Source: JAYUDN01 sp043739785 (lineage in GTDB: Bacteria; Patescibacteriota; Gracilibacteria; BD1-5; UBA2023). Taken from it: a DNA stretch of 64,000 bases. The stretch is from positions 1-64,000 of the forward strand of contig JAYUDN010000024.1 in NCBI GenBank assembly GCA_043739785.1. The letters run 5' to 3'. The translations under genes were made by a program, and so were the position numbers. Shown here one piece after another: positions 40,201 through 50,510 of this stretch. The notes under the pieces were generated by a model that saw nothing but the letters and a program-made list of their open reading frames with translations, searched no databases and was not told the DNA's origin. How positions within the stretch are numbered: position 1 is the stretch's first letter; each line of letters starts with the position of its first letter.

Positions 40201-41282
40201 GTACCCCGGTCGGTATTATCGCCGCTCAGTCTATCGGAGAACCTGGAACCCAGCTCACGATGCGAACCTTCCACTCGGGAGGAGTTGCAAAGGAAGGAGG
40301 AGATATCACGGCCGGTCTATCTCGAGTGGAAGAGCTTTTCGAAGCTCGTAACCCGAAGTATCTGGCTGAAATCGCCCCATTCCCATCACAAATCGCCCTC
40401 ATCGAACGAGAAGGAAACCATATGACCGTCACCATTTCGGCCACTGATCTTCAGAAACGAGAGTACTACCTTTCGGATGAGACAATGGTCTGGACGGTTG
40501 CCAAGGGAGATACCGTAGAGGAAAAACAGATTATCGGAAAGAGTAAAGAAACAAAACAGAAGGTCCAGTCACTCAAGGCTGGACGAGTCGTGAAAATTCA
40601 GGATGCGACTATTACGATAGAAGATACGATCGCGGAGTCGGTGACCTATACGGTTCCTGCCGGTCGAAACCTTCTCGTGAAGGAAGGAGATATAGTCAAA
40701 ACGGGAGCGAAGCTTACGGAAGGACATATCTCTATCCAGTCACTTATGGAAGTCGGAGGATCGCTCGCGACGGAAATGTATATCGTCAATGATATCAAGG
40801 AAATCTATGCCTCTCAAGGACAAACCGTTAATGCGAAGCATATCGAGCTCATCACTCGTCAGATGTTCTCGAAGATCAAGATTACCAATGCGTGAGACTC
40901 TACCTTCTTCCCTGGAGATATCGTCGACATCATCCGCTACAAGAAGGAAAATCGTGAACTCTCGAAAAATGGACTTGCCGAAGCGATCGGAACACCTCTC
41001 CTCCTCGGACTCACGAAAATCTCTCTCTTTACGGAGAGTTGGCTCTCCTCAGCATCATTTCAGGAGACAGTTCGAGTACTCGTCGAGGCTTCCACCTCTC
41101 GAAAGATCGACTACCTCGATGGACTTAAGGAAAACGTTATCATCGGACGCCTTATCCCGACCCTTCAATACTTCGATAACAATCGAGACGTCGGAGAGTT
41201 CTTCTCACACAAGGATGATGGGAACTATGTCGATGACTATCAGGAACTCGAGATTACGACATCAAGTACGAGTCTCGTCTAG
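37281..41282 (+). CDS. rpoC: RNA polymerase beta' subunit
   Basis: 1333 aa. Zinc ribbon CACGKYKRIRYKGVICERCGVEV, the catalytic NADFDGDQMAVHLPL near residue 552, and the bridge/trigger region GTQLTMRTFHSGG. A second Cys set CETEEGVCQQCYG is present. UGA at 39804 (AILRHG-type Gly in IATHGGRKGK) and 40893 encode glycines; reading them as stops would yield three fragments. Separated from rpoB by 272 bp with its own foldable leader. Confidence 0.98.
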
Positions 41283-41321
41283 TTCACATTTTTTCACAAA
41301 ACAAATAAAAGCTTTATAAAA

Positions 41322-41350
41322 ATTCCCCTCGGTCAGGAGGGGATTTTTTA
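41322..41350 (+). terminator. Terminator after rpoC
   Basis: ATTCCCCTC/GGAGGGGAT stem with GGTCA loop followed by six T. Confidence 0.93.
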
Positions 41351-41425
41351 TTTCCAAAAATTCTTTTGCTTTTTATAAAATATTATGTATTGTATATTTG
41401 AAATTGATTTATAACCCTTTAAAAT

Positions 41426-42877
41426 ATGAAAAATGTACTCCATATTTGACTGATTACAGTCTCGAGTTTCCTTGTTATTACTTTCTCACTTTTCTCGAGT
41501 CCTTCATATGGTGCGACAGAGAGTCCTACTAGGATCGCAATAGAAACGGTCGATACCTATATTGCAGGCCTCAAGGCAAACTATGCTTCTTCGAGCGAAA
41601 TCGTACGCCAGCTTCAGGTGCTCCGAGACGGATACGTCGCTCGTAAGTCACTCCGTACCTATACGGGGAATCTGAAACTTCAGATTGATGCGATGATCAC
41701 AGTCATCGATGATACGATTGCTGAATATGGAGGGGCATCTCAGACGACGAATCCAACTCCTTATTCGTATACTACCCCGAAGAGCAGGTATACTCAAGAC
41801 CCTTATCGGGTGATAGATCGCGGTATCTATATAAGAGGAACGACCAATCAAAATGGATACTACAACCCGAATACTCCGACTCCTCCAGTTTACTATCCTC
41901 CTGTATCCGGAAATCCTCGTTATATCTCAGGTCTCAGTAGTGTCGTTCTTGTCGAGAACGGATCGAATCCCTATATGGCGTATGGATTTACCTTTGTGAA
42001 TTCATCGAATTTCTCGAAGGAGTATGATATCTATGACTTTGCCTTTCAGAATAATATCAACACTGCGCAGCCTATATCTTCGACGTTTCTTCCTGTTTCT
42101 CTGGTGCGAGAAGTCTACTCACAGAATAATACCAAGATTTCCACTTCCTTCGGAGTCGAGAGTAGCGCCAATAGAGTTCTCACGATTCGAAATACGGCAG
42201 AGATCGTGAACAGAAGCTCAAAATCAAGCGCAGTAATCACGAGTTCTACCTCACTCTACCACTACCTGAACTACCTTTCGGTTTCGACGTCGACCAACCA
42301 AACCTATACGAACTATCGACTCTTTATCGCCAAGGATAATTCCGAAGCCTTTATCGTCGAACACACACAGCTGACTTCCACTCGCTCTACTTCCAATCCT
42401 GGAACGACGGGAGTTCTTGGACTCGATATTGGTTCATTTACCTATGGAAATGCTGGATACCTGACCCATGCTTATAGAAGTCCATCCACCAACAAACGAT
42501 ATAAAGAGTATCTTATGACTCCCTACAATAATACCAATATATCGAATCTGATGATGAACCTAGACCTCAGTAACACCACTTACTCGAATGAGACGATGAC
42601 CTCTCCGATGTATACCCTCGGATCTCGCAATTTTATCACGACGACCAATGGATATACCATAAAGTCAGGAGGTATCTCGAAGCTCGAATCTTTCTTTTCC
42701 TACTCGAATCCTTCGATTACCGCTCTCTCTGGTCGAACCTTTTCATTCTCTCCGATAGGGGATACGACTTTCCAGAACTCGAAACTCAGCGATAGTACTT
42801 ACCGACAGTATCGTCTGTTGGTCGCTGAAGATGGTTCTGATGCTCATCTCACGGAGTATATAGAGAAGTATAACTAA
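41426..42877 (+). CDS. Secreted, Ser/Thr/Tyr-rich protein
   Basis: 483 aa. Signal peptide MKNVLHIGLITVSSFLVITFSLFSSPSYG, Gly from UGA, then a helical region (residues 35-95) and a linker rich in T, P, Y (TTNPTPYSYTTPKSRYTQDPYR; TPTPPVYYPPVSG). The rest is beta-rich with many N, S and T and repeated YR-LFIAKDNSEAFIVEH / YRLLVAEDGSDAHLTEY segments, so an internal duplication is likely. Possibly a cell-surface or adhesion protein. No family recognised. Confidence 0.75.
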
Positions 42878-42891
42878 CTGATAGAATAGTA

Positions 42892-42926
42892 TAAAATATC
42901 CCCACCTCGGGGGTATTTTATTTTAC
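42892..42926 (+). terminator. Terminator
   Basis: TAAAATA-CCCC and GGGG-TATTTTA stem around ACCTC, followed by T-rich sequence. Confidence 0.85.
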
Positions 42927-42981
42927 TTTTTCCGCATTTTTCGAATAATGGAGGTGAGCTCGTACTATTGGTTTAATTTAC

Positions 42982-43758
42982 ATGACCGTTCGAATCCATC
43001 CATCTTGGCAGAGAGTATTGGCTCCAGAGTTTGACAAACCGTACTGGAAAGAGCTTACCGATTTTGTAAAAAATGAATATTCACAATATAGCTGTTTTCC
43101 GATCGGGAAGGATATTTTGCGTGCCTTCGATATGACCCCATTCGAATCGGTAAAGGTCGTCATCCTCGGACAAGACCCATATCATACAGCGTATACGGTT
43201 GAAGGTTGAAAGTTGAAAGTTAGAGGTTGAGAAAGTTTGAATAACTCTCAAGAAGAAATTGGAATGCTTTCGCTTTCAGAACAAGAAATGATAGAGCAGT
43301 ATCCAAAATATGCGGCTATGGGGCTTTCCTTTTCGGTGCCGAGTGGTTCGAAATCACAACCCAGTCTCACCAATATTTTCAAAGAACTACAGAGCGATCT
43401 TGGTATCACTCGAACCAATACGGATCTATCTGACTGGGCAGAGCAGGGAGTGCTCCTCCTCAATGCGGTCCTTACCGTTCGATCTGGAGAAGCCGCTTCT
43501 CATCAAGGGAAAGGATGGGAAATTTTTACGGATATGGTCATTCGACAGCTCTCCGAGAAACGAGAGGGGATTGTTTTTATCCTCTGGGGAAAGTATGCCA
43601 TCTCGAAATCCTTACTTATCGATTCGTCCAGACATTACGTACTCACGAGCCCTCATCCTTCACCATTCTCGGCTTATACGGGATTTTATGGTTCGAAACC
43701 CTTTTCAAAAGCCAATACCTACCTCGAAAAAAACGGGAAATTACCTATAGCATGGTAA
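42982..43758 (+). CDS. ung: Uracil-DNA glycosylase with insertion in the active-site loop
   Basis: 258 aa. Family 1 UDG: VVILGQDPYH with the catalytic Asp, GVLLLNAVLTVRSGEAASHQGKGWE, and the HPSP loop (SPHPSPFSAYTGF). Between GQDPYH and GLSFSVPSG there are normally only about six residues. Here about 38 intervene, with part (43198-43236) encoded by GGTTGAAAGTTGAAAGTTAG micro-repeats. Both UGA codons of the gene fall in this insert. It removes uracil from DNA; whether the insert changes activity is unknown. Confidence 0.93.
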
Positions 43759-43835
43759 TTCTAAAAAGATTGTACATTGACTCGGTATTGTATATAGTTT
43801 ATGAGTTTAGTTTTATTTTCTATTATTTTTTCGAT

Positions 43836-44873
43836 ATGAAAAAATTTCTCTTCTTCCTTCCACTTCTATTTTTATTCTCGAATACCTTTGCGTCGGATAG
43901 TCCGGTGATGGATATATATACATGATCCGGAACCCCTTGCCAACTGAACAATTCTTATGCGTATGATGTAGGAAGCTTGCAGTATGCTTGTGTAGTAGAA
44001 AAGAAGGGAGGAGAAAGTGTACTGAACCTCAATGGAAAAGAAAATAATGCATATACCTGAGTTGAAAGTGTCGCTTTTTGAAACTCCGGAACACTGATAC
44101 TTTATCTCAATAAGGGGAAACTGTACTCAATCCTATATGGAAACTACCAGTCTCCCTGGTACCCGTTTACTCCTTCTATACAGAATGATGCAAGTGGGAA
44201 CTTTGTCATTACAGCAGAGGATAGTGATGGATATTTATGGATATATAATGGAAAGGAAGTCGGAATTGGACTTCCTCAATACCCTTTCGTGTTAAGTGAT
44301 ACATTCAATTTACCGATTGTTTTTGAATCCACTTCAGATAAGAGCTGGTATGATCACGTATATCTCTGAGATACAGAGATACTCACCGAGTACTCTCATT
44401 TCATCTACGAAGGAACCTACCTGAAAAAATCGAAAAATACTGTGGTGCTCTTGGCTCGAAAGGGTGAACATACAGTGCTCATTGCCTTGAATGAAGATTT
44501 CTCCGTATCGAAGCTTGCCGAAGTTCCATACGATCTTTATGAATATGCTCTTTTTGCTATGAATTATGACCATCCATCACAATTTGCCTTTGTGGTAAAA
44601 GATAGAGAACGCTACCGCATCGTTTCCAATGGTTGACGGGTCTCAGGCTTGTACGATAGTGTCGATAGTCTCTCATATGATACGGGGTTCTGACTGTTTA
44701 AACAAGTCACAAAAGGTGGAAAAGATTATTTCTCAATTGGGAATATTGGATATGGACCCTACGATACAGTTAGTTACCCCCTTACCACTTCAAATAGGGT
44801 TCATTGGTACATAACAGTTTCGAAGTGAGGAAAAGACTATATGGTGATCGATGGAAGAGAAGTCGCATTCTAA
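43836..44873 (+). CDS. Secreted protein, unknown
   Basis: 345 aa, readable only with UGA as Gly (about seven). Signal peptide MKKFLFFLPLLFLFSNTFA, cut before SD. The rest is beta-rich and repetitive (NSGTLILYLNKGKLYSILYGNYQS; YLWIYNGKEVGIG; KNTVVLLARKGEHTVLIAL; KGGKDYFSIGNIGYGPYD), suggesting a propeller or WG-like repeats. Two cysteines occur near the start of the mature part (PCQLN, QYACVVE). No definite family. Confidence 0.7.
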
Positions 44874-44901
44874 AACTTGAGAATATCTTTCGAAATAAAA
44901 T

Positions 44902-44929
44902 TTGCATTTTTCTCTTTTTCCCCGATAAT
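44902..44929 (+). promoter_or_regulatory. Promoter of the Kazal gene
   Basis: TTGCAT, 16 bp, GATAAT, 22 bp before the ATG at 44952. Confidence 0.6.
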
Positions 44930-44951
44930 GAAATTATTCTAATACCAACTT

Positions 44952-45722
44952 ATGAAATCCTTCCCTATAGTATCAGTACTTGCGACGATCCTCGCGATGC
45001 TCGTTTCTGAATATATATTTCACTTTCCTTCGAGGATGCTCCATGATGGCGGTGCGCCACTTGTACAGGTAAGCCTTCCAGGAGTCACCGAAGTTGTTAT
45101 GACTCCGACTCCTCCGAAAGGAGAAACCGTCTACTGTACGGCGGAGTATGCTCCAGTCTGCGGCTGAGATAGCATCACCTATCCGAATGCCTGTGAAGCT
45201 GGTCGTTCTCATGCTACTGTTGCCTATACGGGAACTTGTGATAACAGAAAGATAGAAAAGCCCCTCTATGAAGAAGTTGTATCCACTGGCATGACAGATT
45301 CAGGTTCGACGGTATCCGGATCAACCGGATCGGTTATCTCCGTAGTGACTCCCACTCCACTCACGCCATCTGAGACCGCTTCAGGGGCTCCGATTTTTGA
45401 TACGGGATCGTATCATATCTATGCGAATAATTCTCTCAATTATGGATTCGCCCTTCCGAAGTATACCTACTACCAGGGGTATGGGGTACGAGACAGTGCC
45501 GCTCATACGATGGCGGTCTCCCTCACAGCGACCGGGATTGACACCTTCGATACCGCAGATGTCCGCATCTGGTACTACCGCAAGCTTCCAGCTGATACCA
45601 CCGGAAAAAAGGTGATCAATCTCCTCGATGGAGGGATCGTCCTCATTGCTGGAGACGAAGCAAATCCACGAGTTGCGAAGATCATAGAAACGATCGAGCA
45701 AAGTACGAAGAATCTCCAATAA
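44952..45722 (+). CDS. Membrane-anchored or secreted Kazal-type domain protein
   Basis: 256 aa. N-terminal hydrophobic segment FPIVSVLATILAMLVSEYIF. Residues about 58-92 read YCTAEYAPVCGGDSITYPNACEAGRSHATVAYTGTC: the Kazal pattern C-x5-PVCG-x-D-x-x-TY-x-N-x-C ... C with UGA encoding a Gly of CGG. Kazal domains inhibit serine proteases by a substrate-like loop. A Ser/Thr/Pro linker (SGSTVSGSTGSVISVVTPTPLTPSE) leads to a second, beta-rich domain with LNYGFALPKYTYYQGYGVRD. A protective role on the cell surface is plausible but inferred. Confidence 0.82.
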
Positions 45723-45725
45723 CTA

Positions 45726-45753
45726 AAATCCTCCCGATTCGGGAGGATTTTTT
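45726..45753. terminator. Bidirectional terminator
   Basis: Eleven-bp stem AAATCCTCCCG/CGGGAGGATTT, ATT loop, T-run on both sides, between two convergent genes. Confidence 0.9.
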
Positions 45754-45780
45754 GAATGTTTCTTGGCAGCCGAAAGGATA

Positions 45781-46431
45781 TTATTTTTTTCGAGCGAGGA
45801 TTAAGTGGTTTGTCCTTTCTACTTTCTCACAGACGGTGACTTCGAATCAATGTTTGTCGAGCTCAGTAATTATCGCATCAAACAGTACCATATCGGTCGT
45901 ACTTGCCATTGTATTGAATATAATTTGCTTTTCTGAGCTTGAAATACGAAGTATATTTTCCCAGAATATAGCATCAAAAAATACTAAAGGTACTTGGTTG
46001 TTGATAAACAGGTCTATAATAATAAGTCCGTAGGCATCCTCAGTGTTCGCTACATACGTATACGCATCCTGACAGAGAATCTCCGTATTTACATAGCTAT
46101 CGAGGGCAAATTCCTTCCTCGCGATCTCGATGATGACCGGATCGATATCGACCGCTCTGAGGAGATTCGGAAGGTGAAATTCATTCCGAATAAGTTCAAT
46201 GACTGATCCAGCTCCGAGTCCGAGGAGGAGGATATCTTCACTACCTCGGAAATCAGCCTCTCGAAGGGCAAATCGCATGATTCGATGGAGTGATCCATAC
46301 GAATAGTTTGCATCTCGAGTATTCAGCTTCTTCTTTCCTCTGAAAAGTACGATTCTCAGATCTCCATTATAGACTGATCTTATAGTGGAAACAATAGCAA
46401 AAAAATAGCTCAAAGGGATTTTGATCCTCAT
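45781..46431 (-). CDS. Spermidine-synthase-like SAM-dependent methyltransferase
   Basis: 216 aa. ILLLGLGAGSVIELIRNEF is motif I, AVDIDPVIIEIARKEF the acidic-loop strand, and AYGLIIIDLFINNQVPLVFF motif IV with the Asp of spermidine-synthase relatives. Short compared with SpeE (about 280) and lacking its N-terminal domain. The ATG at 46431 is preferred over TTG at 46470. Substrate unknown. One UGA near the C-terminus. Confidence 0.75.
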
Positions 46432-46569
46432 AGGTTGGGGGTTTCGAGTCAGCGAATCTATCGAAATCAACGTATTAGAATACTAGAATGAATGTACCAT
46501 CAAAATCAAGAAATGAGCATTTTTATCTTACTACTATGAGAAGCAAAGTACTATGTTACTTGAAAGAGT

Positions 46570-46788
46570 CTATCTTCCTCGTGCGGCAGATCTGCCTGGA
46601 CGCTGTTTACTTGGTGGGTTCATCGCGGTGTGACCTTTACCACTGAACTTTCCCATACTCTGTGGACCAAATCGAGTGACCTTTTGGATGGGGATGTGTG
46701 GCTTCGGGATTTCTTCGACGATGGCTTCTTCGACTATTACTTTTTCTTTCGGGTCTTGTTCGACTGGAGTTGATTTTGCTTTTGGCAT
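46570..46788 (-). CDS. Small unknown protein with basic C-terminus
   Basis: 72 aa. The N-terminal half is acidic (QDPKEKVIVEEAIVEEIPKPH), the C-terminal half basic (KFSGKGHTAMNPPSKQRPGRSAARGR). No UGA codons. May bind nucleic acid. A G-poor spacer precedes it. Confidence 0.6.
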   Translation of the reverse strand: MPKAKSTPVEQDPKEKVIVEEAIVEEIPKPHIPIQKVTRFGPQSMGKFSGKGHTAMNPPSKQRPGRSAARGR

Positions 46789-46841
46789 AGATGGAAATTA
46801 TATACCATAGCATTTTATCCGTAAATATATTTTTGTAAATA

Positions 46842-47183
46842 CTATTTCACTTTGTTGGACCTTGGAGGTTTTTTGGAACTTCATCATTTTATTGGCTTTT
46901 TTACTGCCCGATTCGGCACATTAGCAAGGTCGAATGGTTCAGCAAGAATACCTATAAAAGGCTTGAAAACGAGACTCGGAGTGACAGCTTGTCTACACCG
47001 TGCTTTGATCCATGCGATTATTACTTTCGGAAGATCCCCTGTAAGGATTCTTGTCTCTTCTCGTACTCGTTTGGTTACCCGTTCGACTAAATTACTTTTG
47101 CCACCAGTTTCATATTCCTGATGTACGATTCGAGTGACATCATGATGGGTATAGGGTTCGAGAATCTGTTTTTCAGTAGCCAT
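46842..47183 (-). CDS. Small helical protein, paralogue of the gene at 47447
   Basis: 113 aa. MATEKQILEPYTHHDVTRIVHQEYETGGKSNLVERVTKRVREETRILTGDLPKVIIAWIKARCRQ. The order of helices and the residues YxxxDVxRIV, V-x-RV-x2-RVRE-T-x-L and VxAWI agree with its neighbour 260 bp upstream. C-terminus is basic (GGSSKKPPRSNKVK). No family recognised. Confidence 0.65.
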
Positions 47184-47332
47184 AAGAGGTGATAATCTAC
47201 ATCATTGTAGCTTGAAATATGGGAAGTCAATTTCCGTTAGCTTATCTGGTATAGTTAGTATTTTTCTCTTCTTCTGCAGCCTACTTAGAATGGAGGAAAT
47301 CTCAGGAACTTTTTTGTAAGGAATAAACCACT

Positions 47333-47548
47333 CTGTTTCTACTGTATCTTTCATGGAAGTGAGGCAAGATCAATAGCTTCAGCGAGTTTACCACGAAACA
47401 TCTTTCTTGGTGCTTCTGGTAATGTATATTGTAGACAAATCTGTTTCTACTGTATCCTTCATGGAAGTGAGGCAAGATCAATAGCTTCAGCGAGTTTACC
47501 ACGAAACATCTTTCTTGGTGCTTCTGGTAATGTATATTGTAGACAAAT
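47333..47548 (-). repeat. 108-bp tandem duplication
   Basis: Two adjacent copies of 108 bp (47333-47440, 47441-47548) differ at a single base. The unit covers the last 35 codons and stop of the gene at 47447-47731, so the outer copy is a stranded duplicate of the gene's 3' end. The length is an exact multiple of three. Confidence 0.95.
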
Positions 47549-47731
47549 CTGGTGTATCCAAGCTCTCACACGTTCTGGGAGAGGAGCCTCAATCAGGCGC
47601 ATAGTTTCTCGAACCTTTGCGATTACTCGAGGCTTCAAATCTTCTATTCCATCCGATTCTGCTTGTTCCGATACTATTCTTTCGACATCGAGATAATGAA
47701 AGGGTTCTCGGACTTCATTGCGTATAGACAT
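47447..47731 (-). CDS. Small helical protein, paralogue
   Basis: 94 aa. MSIRNEVREPFHYLDVERIVSEQAESDGIEDLKPRVIAKVRETMRLIEAPLPERVRAWIHQICLQYTLPE. Related to the 113-aa protein at 46842-47183. Ends ASLPGRIQ with UGA-Gly, TAG stop. Its final third is the template of the tandem duplication. Confidence 0.65.
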
Positions 47732-47784
47732 ATAATAAAATTTAGAATAGCATTATACTATATAAATTACTTTGTCAATAAAAT

Positions 47785-48213
47785 CTACCCAATCCTCTTG
47801 CTCATCTTCGAGATGATATTGTTCGCGCGCTCGATTTCGACGGACTCCGCGGAGTGGATGATATCGGAACAGAACTCTTCAGCACGGGTGATGGCTTCGG
47901 CAAGCTTCGCTTCACCACCTGGCGCGATAGCGACATAGCTCACTCGAGCATCGCCATCATGGGCTTCACGACGTACGAGGCCAACCTTCTCCATCGGGAG
48001 GAGGAGTCGGGTAATTCCTGAAGCGGTAAGGCCTATAGTATCCGCAAGATCCACCCCTCGCATATGGTTGCCGTCAGCTACCGAGAGGGCATAGAGGATG
48101 AGAAAAACCGACCATCCGAGTCCTCCGAGCTTCGCGTCAAGTCGTCTAGAGAGAATCGTCTCGATACGAGAGAGGGAGATGAAAAGTGAGAGGGTAGGTG
48201 AGAGGGAAGACAG
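47785..48213 (-). CDS. MarR-family transcriptional regulator
   Basis: About 142 aa. The winged helix is clear: RGVDLADTIGLTASGITRLLLPMEKVGLVRREAHDGDARVSYVAIAPGGEAKL, with the DxR wing tip. The first helices (LSLFISLSRIETILSRRLDAKLGGLGWSVFLILYAL) are in frame upstream but no ATG, GTG or TTG precedes them after the in-frame TAG, so a CTG at 48213 or another rare codon would start translation. The ATG at 48063 would give a 92-aa form without dimerisation helices. A palindrome 20 bp upstream may be its operator. No UGA codons. Confidence 0.7.
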   Translation of the reverse strand: MSSLSPTLSLFISLSRIETILSRRLDAKLGGLGWSVFLILYALSVADGNHMRGVDLADTIGLTASGITRLLLPMEKVGLVRREAHDGDARVSYVAIAPGGEAKLAEAITRAEEFCSDIIHSAESVEIERANNIISKMSKRIG

Positions 48214-48233
48214 AAAAAATTCTTGATAAATAG

Positions 48234-48250
48234 TTGACTAATCAAGTCAA
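48234..48250. promoter_or_regulatory. Palindrome in front of the MarR gene
   Basis: TTGACT-AATCA-AGTCAA, a perfect 6-5-6 inverted repeat, the size and TTG...CAA form of typical MarR operators, just upstream of the coding region. Confidence 0.55.
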
Positions 48251-48309
48251 TGGAAAGAGGATGGGAAGTCAAAGAATTAAGAAAGATTATAAAAGTACGA
48301 TAAAGAATG

Positions 48310-48458
48310 AGTCTGTGCAAATAATGCACAGACTTAACTAGTTCCAATTTGGAACAAGTTGAACTAATCTAATTGTTGCAAAAAATGCAACAGTCCTTTT
48401 CTAGATTGAGTTATTGTACGAAATACATAATCGAACTATCCGGAATTTCCGGGTAGTT
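48310..48458. repeat. Array of four different inverted repeats
   Basis: AGTCTGTGCA/TGCACAGACT (48310-48334), GTTCCAA/TTGGAAC (48341-48355), TGTTGCA-type GTTGCA/TGCAAC (48375-48391), and AACTATCCGG/CCGGGTAGTT (48434-48458). Each is nearly perfect but the sequences are unrelated. They fill the gap between the MarR gene and a RhuM remnant. Confidence 0.75.
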
Positions 48459-48471
48459 GAAAAATACATTC

Positions 48472-48693
48472 TTATGACCGAGGAATTTGCATTTTCTGCA
48501 CATTGCTTTTCTCATCGACTTCACCCGACTTCAAAACATTGTTAATATGCCTGGTAGCGACGGTACGATCAATCTCAAATAACTCAGTAATTTGCTCTTG
48601 CCGAGCCCAGACGGTATCAGATTTCTGATCTATCTGTATCTGGATTTCTCCATTTTCCCCCTGATAGATGATGATATTTTTCTTACGATCCAT
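48472..48693 (-). pseudogene. N-terminal fragment of a RhuM-family protein
   Basis: 73 aa: MDRKKNIIIYQGENGEIQIQIDQKSDTVWARQEQITELFEIDRTVATRHINNVLKSGEVDEKSNVQKM, the start of the RhuM/virulence-associated family (usually about 330 aa), then QIPRS and TAA. The rest is missing, and the next gene on the same strand is unrelated. Confidence 0.75.
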
Positions 48694-48794
48694 AGAAAAA
48701 TATGTATATACATACATTGTATACAAAAGAATATATTTACAACATATTTTACTCAGTATCTCGGTTTCTAAATTTTGCTTGTGAATAATCACGA

Positions 48795-50510
48795 CTACCG
48801 CGAATTGTAGGGTGAGAAAACAATAGAAAGAAGAGGGGCAGAGGCCGGATTAAACTGTATTCTGACGGGATTTTTCTCCTCTACGGCTTGTACACTGAGT
48901 GATTTTACTCCTCGTTCTCAGATATAGAGTTGTAAGTCATCTATCTTATGAAGGGCTTCCATTTGACTCGGGAGGATAGTTTGGAGGCCATTGAAGTCAT
49001 AATCAAAACTTATAGATCAATTGTCCCTATTTCTCTTTCGAAATCTTCAAATAGATAAGGCAATAAAGACATCTTTAGAGATTTTTATCTTCCGTAGGAT
49101 ACTATATCTATCAAAGTACCAAGAAAGGTATTCTTTGATAGATATATGAAACTTTGTTTGTACTCTCGATATAGCTTCTTCATCTACAATTTCGTTTGAT
49201 TTTGGAATAGAAGCGTCCTGACCTTCTTGTTTCCGGGATTTACTACTCAAATCTGGGACTTGAATCTCGAGTACGGTACTATCAGGAAGGAGAGCGATGA
49301 TTTTTCTCTCTCCATCATGGTATTCCCATGAAGCTCATGTAGTAGCCCGATTTCCAGCTTTTGATAATTCTTTCCCCCCGTCATTACTTACAAGTCCTTG
49401 CCAAATAGGAATCTGATCAATACTGGTATCCTGTATGGTAATCGTTACCGTCCTTCCCACTTCTCAAAATATATAATTGGTATCTTCAGTATTAAGGAGT
49501 ATGGGCGAAAAAACAGTAGTAGCCCATGGGACTTGTTTTTTCTTTTTATATTCCGTTAATGCGTTCATGATAACAGTATTTGCAAGAGCAACTTTTTCAA
49601 TCATATTCCTACTTCGCACTATTGTATTTCGACCTGTTTCGTCAGGAGTTCACCCTGCTTGGAGAAGGTCAACTCTTCACGCCTTCACGCCTTCTGGAGG
49701 GTCTCTTTTTATCGTTTGTGCACTTCTATCTCTCTTGGTTGCGAGCCAGTTCGGAAATATCACTCAAAACACTCTTGAAAAATCTGATTGGGAATAAACT
49801 CAGTATGCATTTTCCCAAATAGAAACCGTATCTCCAGAGAGTTTGTGAGTATATTTATAGAGTTTCGAATCAGGGTGAGTTTTATTCCATCCCGTGACTA
49901 TGCTCTCTATCACCTGTCGCCAAGTACTCTGGCCTCACTGTGGATAAGCATCCAGTCATTTTTGAAGAAAGAGACTCATCTCGCTCTTGATGGGTTCAAC
50001 AATATCTGTAACTGAAATATAGTTTCCATCTTTGCTTGATTTTTTGTTTCGTTCTGGGGTAGTAGCTCTAGGAACAGTTCATCTTTCTTGTATGCTTCCT
50101 CATTCTCTTTTTTTCGAAGGAGAGGTCCGTACGGTTCACCACACTTGGAAAAGAGTATCTCTATCGCCAGTTTGTAAAGTCTTTACTAAGTATCTGTAGG
50201 ATGCTATATAAAAACTCAGTCGGTCAGGACTTCGTAGTATCATGTTGATATCATCAATTTGAAGCCCAAGAAATGTAGGAAGATACCATGTCTTAACTTC
50301 ATTTTTGAGAGCATTTTCTGCTGCTTCTCTAGCTCTTTTTTCAGCCAGTGCTACTTTTTCTTTGGCTCTTTTTTCAGCAATTTCTGCTAATTCTCTTTCT
50401 CTTTGAGCTTTTCTGAGGGACTCAATTTGAGCCGTCAGTAACTTTTGTTGCGCTTCCAATTGTTCAAGAGTACTGGCACCAACTAGATCAAGGAGAGCTA
50501 TTCCATTCAT
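48795..50510 (-). CDS. Unknown 571-aa protein with N-terminal coiled coil
   Basis: Open for 571 codons with UGA as Gly. Residues 12-75 form a coiled coil (TLEQLEAQQKLLTAQIESLRKAQRERELAEIAEKRAKEKVALAEKRAREAAENAL). Then a region with TWYLPTFLGLQIDDINMILRSPDRLSFYIASYRYLVKTLQ, a basic Pro/Ser linker near 130-165, and beta-rich segments (VGRTVTITIQDTSIDQIPIWQGLV; SWEYHDGERKIIALLPDSTVLEIQVPD). No signal peptide or domain recognised. Many UGA codons lie in the second half. Confidence 0.65.

Noticed and set aside
5390..41282. Apparent frameshifts or pseudogenes in pheS, rpoB, rpoC, atpD, murB, tgt
   Set aside because: All interruptions are single UGA codons in an otherwise intact frame at positions where homologues have Gly. 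They are sense codons, not damage.
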